Under the pieces are notes generated by a model. It ran no database searches. It saw only the letters and a program-made list of their open reading frames with translations, and was not told where the DNA came from. Positions 60,877 through 64,000 of a stretch of DNA of 64,000 nt are shown here, in pieces (the stretch's first letter is position 1; every line of letters starts with the position of its first letter). The position numbers and the translations under genes were made by a program. The DNA lies in the NCBI GenBank assembly GCA_031556065.1, contig JAVBTR010000004.1, forward strand, positions 14,392 to 78,391. Reading direction: 5' to 3'. Source of the DNA: JAVBTR01 sp031556065. GTDB lineage: Bacteria > Bacillota > Clostridia > Christensenellales > Aristaeellaceae.

Positions 60877-61695
60877 TCATTTGGATGTTTGGATACTATC
60901 TAAGTTTGGATAACATATCATATCCTGAGGTTTTGATATGATGTGGCAATCGACAACGGTTAGATAAATATTGGGATCAGCTTCCGCCAGAGTTTTATCT
61001 GAAAATGCCGCAAAGGTCTGACGGTCTTCTCTCGTCTCGTTGGACATGCCAAACCATCCCATAGTGCCAACTTCATGCCACTCACCGTCTAGTGTCACGA
61101 TGGCCCAAACACTAAATGCAGACTCCGTTTGAGCGTATTCTTCTTTGCTGGCATACAGCGTGGTATAGTATTGCGGTTTCCATAGGTTAATGAAATCGCT
61201 TTGCTTTTCGCCTGCTTCCAAGGGATTCCCTTCCACAACAACTTCCCAAAAGCGAAGCGCCTCTTGATATGCCTTTTCATCGGGCGTAAAATCCACATCC
61301 TTAAGTAAAGCCTGGTCAATCCTGTTTGCAAGGCCTTTGCTCTGCACCAGCATGGACGGATAACTGGCCACTGCTTCTGGCTTCAATTTCAAATGTCCAG
61401 ACCAGCGGCCGCCAATCTCATACCAATCCCATTTGGTATTTGGATTACAAATACGCCCATATGCGCTAGCCTCCTTGTCCCAGATATAGCCATAGTAATT
61501 GCGCATAAACTCGTCGAAGGATTTGTAGCCATACTCATTTTTCACTTTCGCAAAGGTTTTTTTCAAATCTTCCTTCGTGAGATCTGTGGGAACAAACTCC
61601 AAATACTCTTCCGATGGGCTTTCTGCATAAGGTGCCAACTGCTCCATAATATCGTCAGGCGAGTATGACATGACCAAGACACTAAAATGGCTCAT
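60877..61695 (-). CDS. phage protein of unknown function, 3' end altered by RIT insertion
   Basis: 272 residues. It opens HFSVLVMSYSPDDIMEQLAP and contains YYGYIWDKEASAYGRICNPN then WDWYEIGGRWSGHL; I have seen such proteins in gut phages but know no function. The last ~14 residues are translated from the RIT end, and the stop codon also lies inside the element. ATG 61695 overlaps the upstream stop. Confidence 0.7.
   Translation of the reverse strand: MSHFSVLVMSYSPDDIMEQLAPYAESPSEEYLEFVPTDLTKEDLKKTFAKVKNEYGYKSFDEFMRNYYGYIWDKEASAYGRICNPNTKWDWYEIGGRWSGHLKLKPEAVASYPSMLVQSKGLANRIDQALLKDVDFTPDEKAYQEALRFWEVVVEGNPLEAGEKQSDFINLWKPQYYTTLYASKEEYAQTESAFSVWAIVTLDGEWHEVGTMGWFGMSNETREDRQTFAAFSDKTLAEADPNIYLTVVDCHIISKPQDMICYPNLDSIQTSK
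60887..60919 (-). repeat. right terminal inverted repeat of the RIT element
   Basis: Reverse complement of the left repeat at 31 of 33 positions. An oppositely oriented related unit (AATATCCAAACTTATA) lies inside at 60831-60850. Confidence 0.85.
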
Positions 61696-61943
61696 TTTTT
61701 GCTATCCCTTTCCTTTTGTATAATGGACCAATCCATTAAATTCAGCGGTTCCTGCCGGTGGTATGCTCGCATTGCTTCAGAAACCCCGCATTCCTCGCAG
61801 ATACCAATATCGATGGTTCTGCTCAAAGCGTTGGTATGCGGATCAACAATGCTCTTCCCACATCGTGGGCATGGTGTGTTTTCACCTAGTTTTTGCCGCT
61901 CGGCTATGCCAGCCAATATTGACTTTACTTCCTCCATTGTCAT
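61692..61943 (-). CDS. small zinc-ribbon protein
   Basis: 83 residues with CPRCGKSI and GICEECGVSE (Cys4 ribbon), helical ends. Of the starts, ATG 61943 (MTMEEV) has AGGAGG 10 nt upstream. It overlaps the start of the next gene and follows the methyltransferase by 65 bp. Function unknown. Confidence 0.65.
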   Translation of the reverse strand: MTMEEVKSILAGIAERQKLGENTPCPRCGKSIVDPHTNALSRTIDIGICEECGVSEAMRAYHRQEPLNLMDWSIIQKERDSKK

Positions 61944-62008
61944 ATAGAACATGCCTCCTGTCTTTGGTATACGCATATTGCCATACACCGAAAAGGATAT
62001 CAAGTTAA

Positions 62009-63589
62009 CTATTCGTCACAGCTTGCTGCCCACACTATGCCGGCTAAAATGAAATGTACACAGGGCACACAAATGCTATTCCCGAAGGCTTTGTACGCTG
62101 CACTATCGCTATAGGGATTTTTCAACCATTTGGTTATCCTCTTTTCGGTATAGGGTCGGCCTGTTCTCCCCATGGTTTTGCGCCATGCCTCAAAAATGCC
62201 GATCCAGCGGGCAATATCCTCTTGGGATAGGTCTGCTATAGCCAAATTTTCGCACCAATCATGTTCGTAGCCCTGCAAAAGCGCACACTCCCCGGTCGTT
62301 AAACGACGCACCAGGTATTCGCGCTGGTCCTCCATGGGCTTGCCAATGACAGGCGGGTCCTTAAAATCCCGCGCCATAAGCGTTGGCGCTTCTTCTGTTG
62401 CCACGACACCAAAATTGCCCACAGTCATGCAGTATGAAGGGATTTTCTCTTGCACCGGCTCCACAACGAGCATCCCCCCTTGATGGGACCGAGCATCGGA
62501 GCCACTGCAATCCAATGTTCTGCTGGTAGCGGCTTCATAGATTCCTGCATGGGGATTATCCGATAACATCCCCTTGCTCTGATCTGGGGAAATACCAAAT
62601 GGGATCGGCATGAAATCCCCTTGATCATTATCACGTGCTATTTTCATCGTCAGCGGCGCGTTGTTTCCTCCCGTTCCGATCCGGGCACATAGTGTCTGAC
62701 AGATGCCATCTTCCTTGATCTTGATGCGGCTATCTGAGGGATTGAACTCTATAGCCACAGCCGCTTGGTTATCGCCCATATGCGCACGCAACGTACCTAT
62801 GGAATCCTCCCAAGCATGACCGCCAAGCCTTTGAGCAGCCCCAGGTTCAAAGCCAATTACTTCTCCTGAGCTTGACGCTCCAGTGCCATTCTGAGCACCT
62901 TCGGCGGTTCTTTCCCATGCTTCATTACGCGGCGGAGTATACCCTGACAGGCCTTCGGACTCAAAAAGAACCTGGCTGGCACGGTGTCCGTTAAGATCGA
63001 CGACAACAAATACACGCCGCCGTCTTTGTGCGACTCCCCAACCCTTCGATGCATCGATGACACGCCATGCAAGGGAATAATCGTCTCCCAGGATTTCTCC
63101 TGCGGTGAGCCATTTGCCTTTACCCGGCATAGGAACATCTGCCTCGGGGTCTTTGATTTGGACGAAGCTTTCGAGGACCTGTCTGTAATCGAAATGCATA
63201 TTTGACGACATGAGCCCGACGACATTTTCGAACACGATCCATCTTGGTTGTTTTCCATTTGTCTTTTCCCTCATTTCTTTTATAACCCGAATAGCCTCAA
63301 AAAAGAGTGATGACCGTGCTCCGGCCAGCCCTGTGCGTGTCGGAGAACTGATCGAGACGTCTTGGCAGGGTGAGCCAAACGCTACAATATCGGTCGGTTC
63401 AATATCCCCGCCGTTGATTTGATGAACATCCCCTAAATGTTCTACATCGGGGAAATGTGTTGATGTTACTAATATTGGGAACGGTTCGATTTCTGAGGCC
63501 CATATGGGTTTGATGCCTGCTTTTTCGCTTGCCAGCATAAAACCTCCGATGCCATCGAACAACGATCCCAAAGTTAATTGTGTACTCAC
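62009..63589 (-). CDS. DNA cytosine-5 methyltransferase
   Basis: 526 residues. Motif I LTLGSLFDGIGGFMLASEKA at 6-25, motif IV FGSPCQDVSISSPTR with the catalytic Cys near 95, motif VI FENVVGLMS, motif VIII QRRRRVFVVVDL, and motif X AYKAFGNSICVP. The region between motifs VIII and IX (about 210-430) is long and probably holds target recognition. No cognate endonuclease is visible, so it is an orphan enzyme, perhaps protecting phage DNA. ATG 63589 overlaps the portal stop. Confidence 0.94.
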   Translation of the reverse strand: MSTQLTLGSLFDGIGGFMLASEKAGIKPIWASEIEPFPILVTSTHFPDVEHLGDVHQINGGDIEPTDIVAFGSPCQDVSISSPTRTGLAGARSSLFFEAIRVIKEMREKTNGKQPRWIVFENVVGLMSSNMHFDYRQVLESFVQIKDPEADVPMPGKGKWLTAGEILGDDYSLAWRVIDASKGWGVAQRRRRVFVVVDLNGHRASQVLFESEGLSGYTPPRNEAWERTAEGAQNGTGASSSGEVIGFEPGAAQRLGGHAWEDSIGTLRAHMGDNQAAVAIEFNPSDSRIKIKEDGICQTLCARIGTGGNNAPLTMKIARDNDQGDFMPIPFGISPDQSKGMLSDNPHAGIYEAATSRTLDCSGSDARSHQGGMLVVEPVQEKIPSYCMTVGNFGVVATEEAPTLMARDFKDPPVIGKPMEDQREYLVRRLTTGECALLQGYEHDWCENLAIADLSQEDIARWIGIFEAWRKTMGRTGRPYTEKRITKWLKNPYSDSAAYKAFGNSICVPCVHFILAGIVWAASCDE

Positions 63590-64000
63590 TTCTTAGTCCC
63601 TCCTGCAACCGAAGCCGCTTTGATACCGATCATATTTCCGTTTACGAGATAATCGTTCCCCCCAATTTCATCCGAAAGAGGGTTCATGTTTTCAAGACTC
63701 CTAATGTCATTAGCTGAGAGCCAGCCGTTTTGCCGACCGATGGCATAGCCTTCCATACGCTCCTTGTATGCGCCTCTCATAAGACCGTCCATATTGAAGC
63801 GCACATAAAAACGTCCTTTTTCCATATCGGTAAAGAGCGCCTTATTCATAGCCTGTTCTATTCTCACCAGCCATGGGCGGATCGTATGGACACCAAATGA
63901 AATGCCCTGATGCTCAATATTGCTAAAAGTTGCATGCTCCAGATCCCCCACCAAATGAGGCGGCACACGGTAAATACGGCAAATTTCCGCTACCTGGAAC
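63586..64000 (-). CDS. phage portal protein, C-terminal part (cut by window edge)
   Basis: 138 codons visible. FQVAEICRIYRVPPHLVGDL, WLVRIEQAMNKALF and RFNMDGLMRGAYKERMEGYA, then GWLSANDIRSLENMNPL, are hallmarks of HK97-type portal C-termini. The N-terminal two thirds lie beyond 64000. The portal is the DNA entry vertex and terminase docking site. Confidence 0.93.
   Translation of the reverse strand, partial: FQVAEICRIYRVPPHLVGDLEHATFSNIEHQGISFGVHTIRPWLVRIEQAMNKALFTDMEKGRFYVRFNMDGLMRGAYKERMEGYAIGRQNGWLSANDIRSLENMNPLSDEIGGNDYLVNGNMIGIKAASVAGGTKK

Larger units (their letters stand above)
57465..60919 (-). mobile_element. RIT element (recombinases in trio), apparently complete
   Basis: A 3455-bp unit bounded by 33-bp terminal inverted repeats (31 of 33 positions equal) that holds exactly three overlapping tyrosine recombinase genes of about 410, 321 and 350 codons in fixed order. 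This is the defining layout of RIT elements. The frames are intact and the inside is AT-richer than the flanking phage genes. No passenger gene is present. Confidence 0.88.
27629..64000 (-). mobile_element. HK97-type siphovirus prophage, right end outside the window
   Basis: Ordered structural genes on one strand (portal, ClpP-like protease, capsid, connectors, major tail, chaperones, tape measure, distal tail, fibre, holin, endolysin), followed by a terminator and an integration/immunity block. The tape measure, tail fibre and capsid frames are intact, so it may be functional apart from the inserted RIT element. Terminase and early replication genes are expected beyond position 64000. Confidence 0.92.

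Overview
The window reads as a chromosome segment of an uncultured gut-type Clostridia (Firmicutes): strong Shine-Dalgarno sites, frequent GTG/TTG starts, sigma-A promoters with extended -10 (TGN) elements, a glycine riboswitch ahead of a split gcvPA/gcvPB glycine decarboxylase, and an HK97-type siphovirus prophage of Firmicutes style. No species call is possible from the sequence alone.

Positions 3-27392 are host chromosome. They hold the end of metK; an AT-richer stretch with two damaged genes (a frameshifted membrane protein and a PstS-like protein split by an in-frame TGA); a methyltransferase; an XRE regulator; an opine-type dehydrogenase; a MutS2-like protein followed by a three-gene ABC-2 exporter; a sugar isomerase-like protein; a HerA/YjgR-type ATPase; a HAD phosphatase; a hybrid histidine kinase; and a coherent glycine cleavage operon (tandem glycine riboswitch - gcvT - gcvH - gcvPA - gcvPB - lplA - lpdA - alkyltransferase-like gene), a membrane diguanylate cyclase and a tRNA-Leu(CAA).

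Positions about 27629-64000 are a prophage read almost wholly on the minus strand and running off the right edge. In transcription order: portal (cut), C5 DNA methyltransferase, two small genes, [RIT element], ClpP-like prohead protease, major capsid, possible head fibre, connector and neck proteins, major tail protein, antirepressor, tail chaperones, tape measure, distal tail, giant tail fibre, carbohydrate-binding protein, endolysin, holin, strong terminator, then an integration/immunity block (HTH-zinc-finger protein, SHOCT-like protein, two serine recombinases, a hypothetical gene, XRE-ImmA/IrrE repressor).

The most interesting structures are nested in the prophage. First, a complete 3.45-kb RIT element (three overlapping tyrosine recombinase genes ritA-ritB-ritC, 33-bp terminal inverted repeats and extra internal repeats, one of which overlaps the predicted rit promoter) sits between a phage gene and the ClpP gene. 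Second, the tail module carries several cargo genes, three with convincing promoters of their own: a GNAT acetyltransferase, a zinc-ribbon protein with a 39-residue micro-ORF, and a fusion of an unknown domain to a PEBP/YbhB domain under a promoter overlapped by a perfect 13-bp inverted repeat. A secreted WG-repeat protein is flanked by 33-bp direct repeats that look like traces of recombination.
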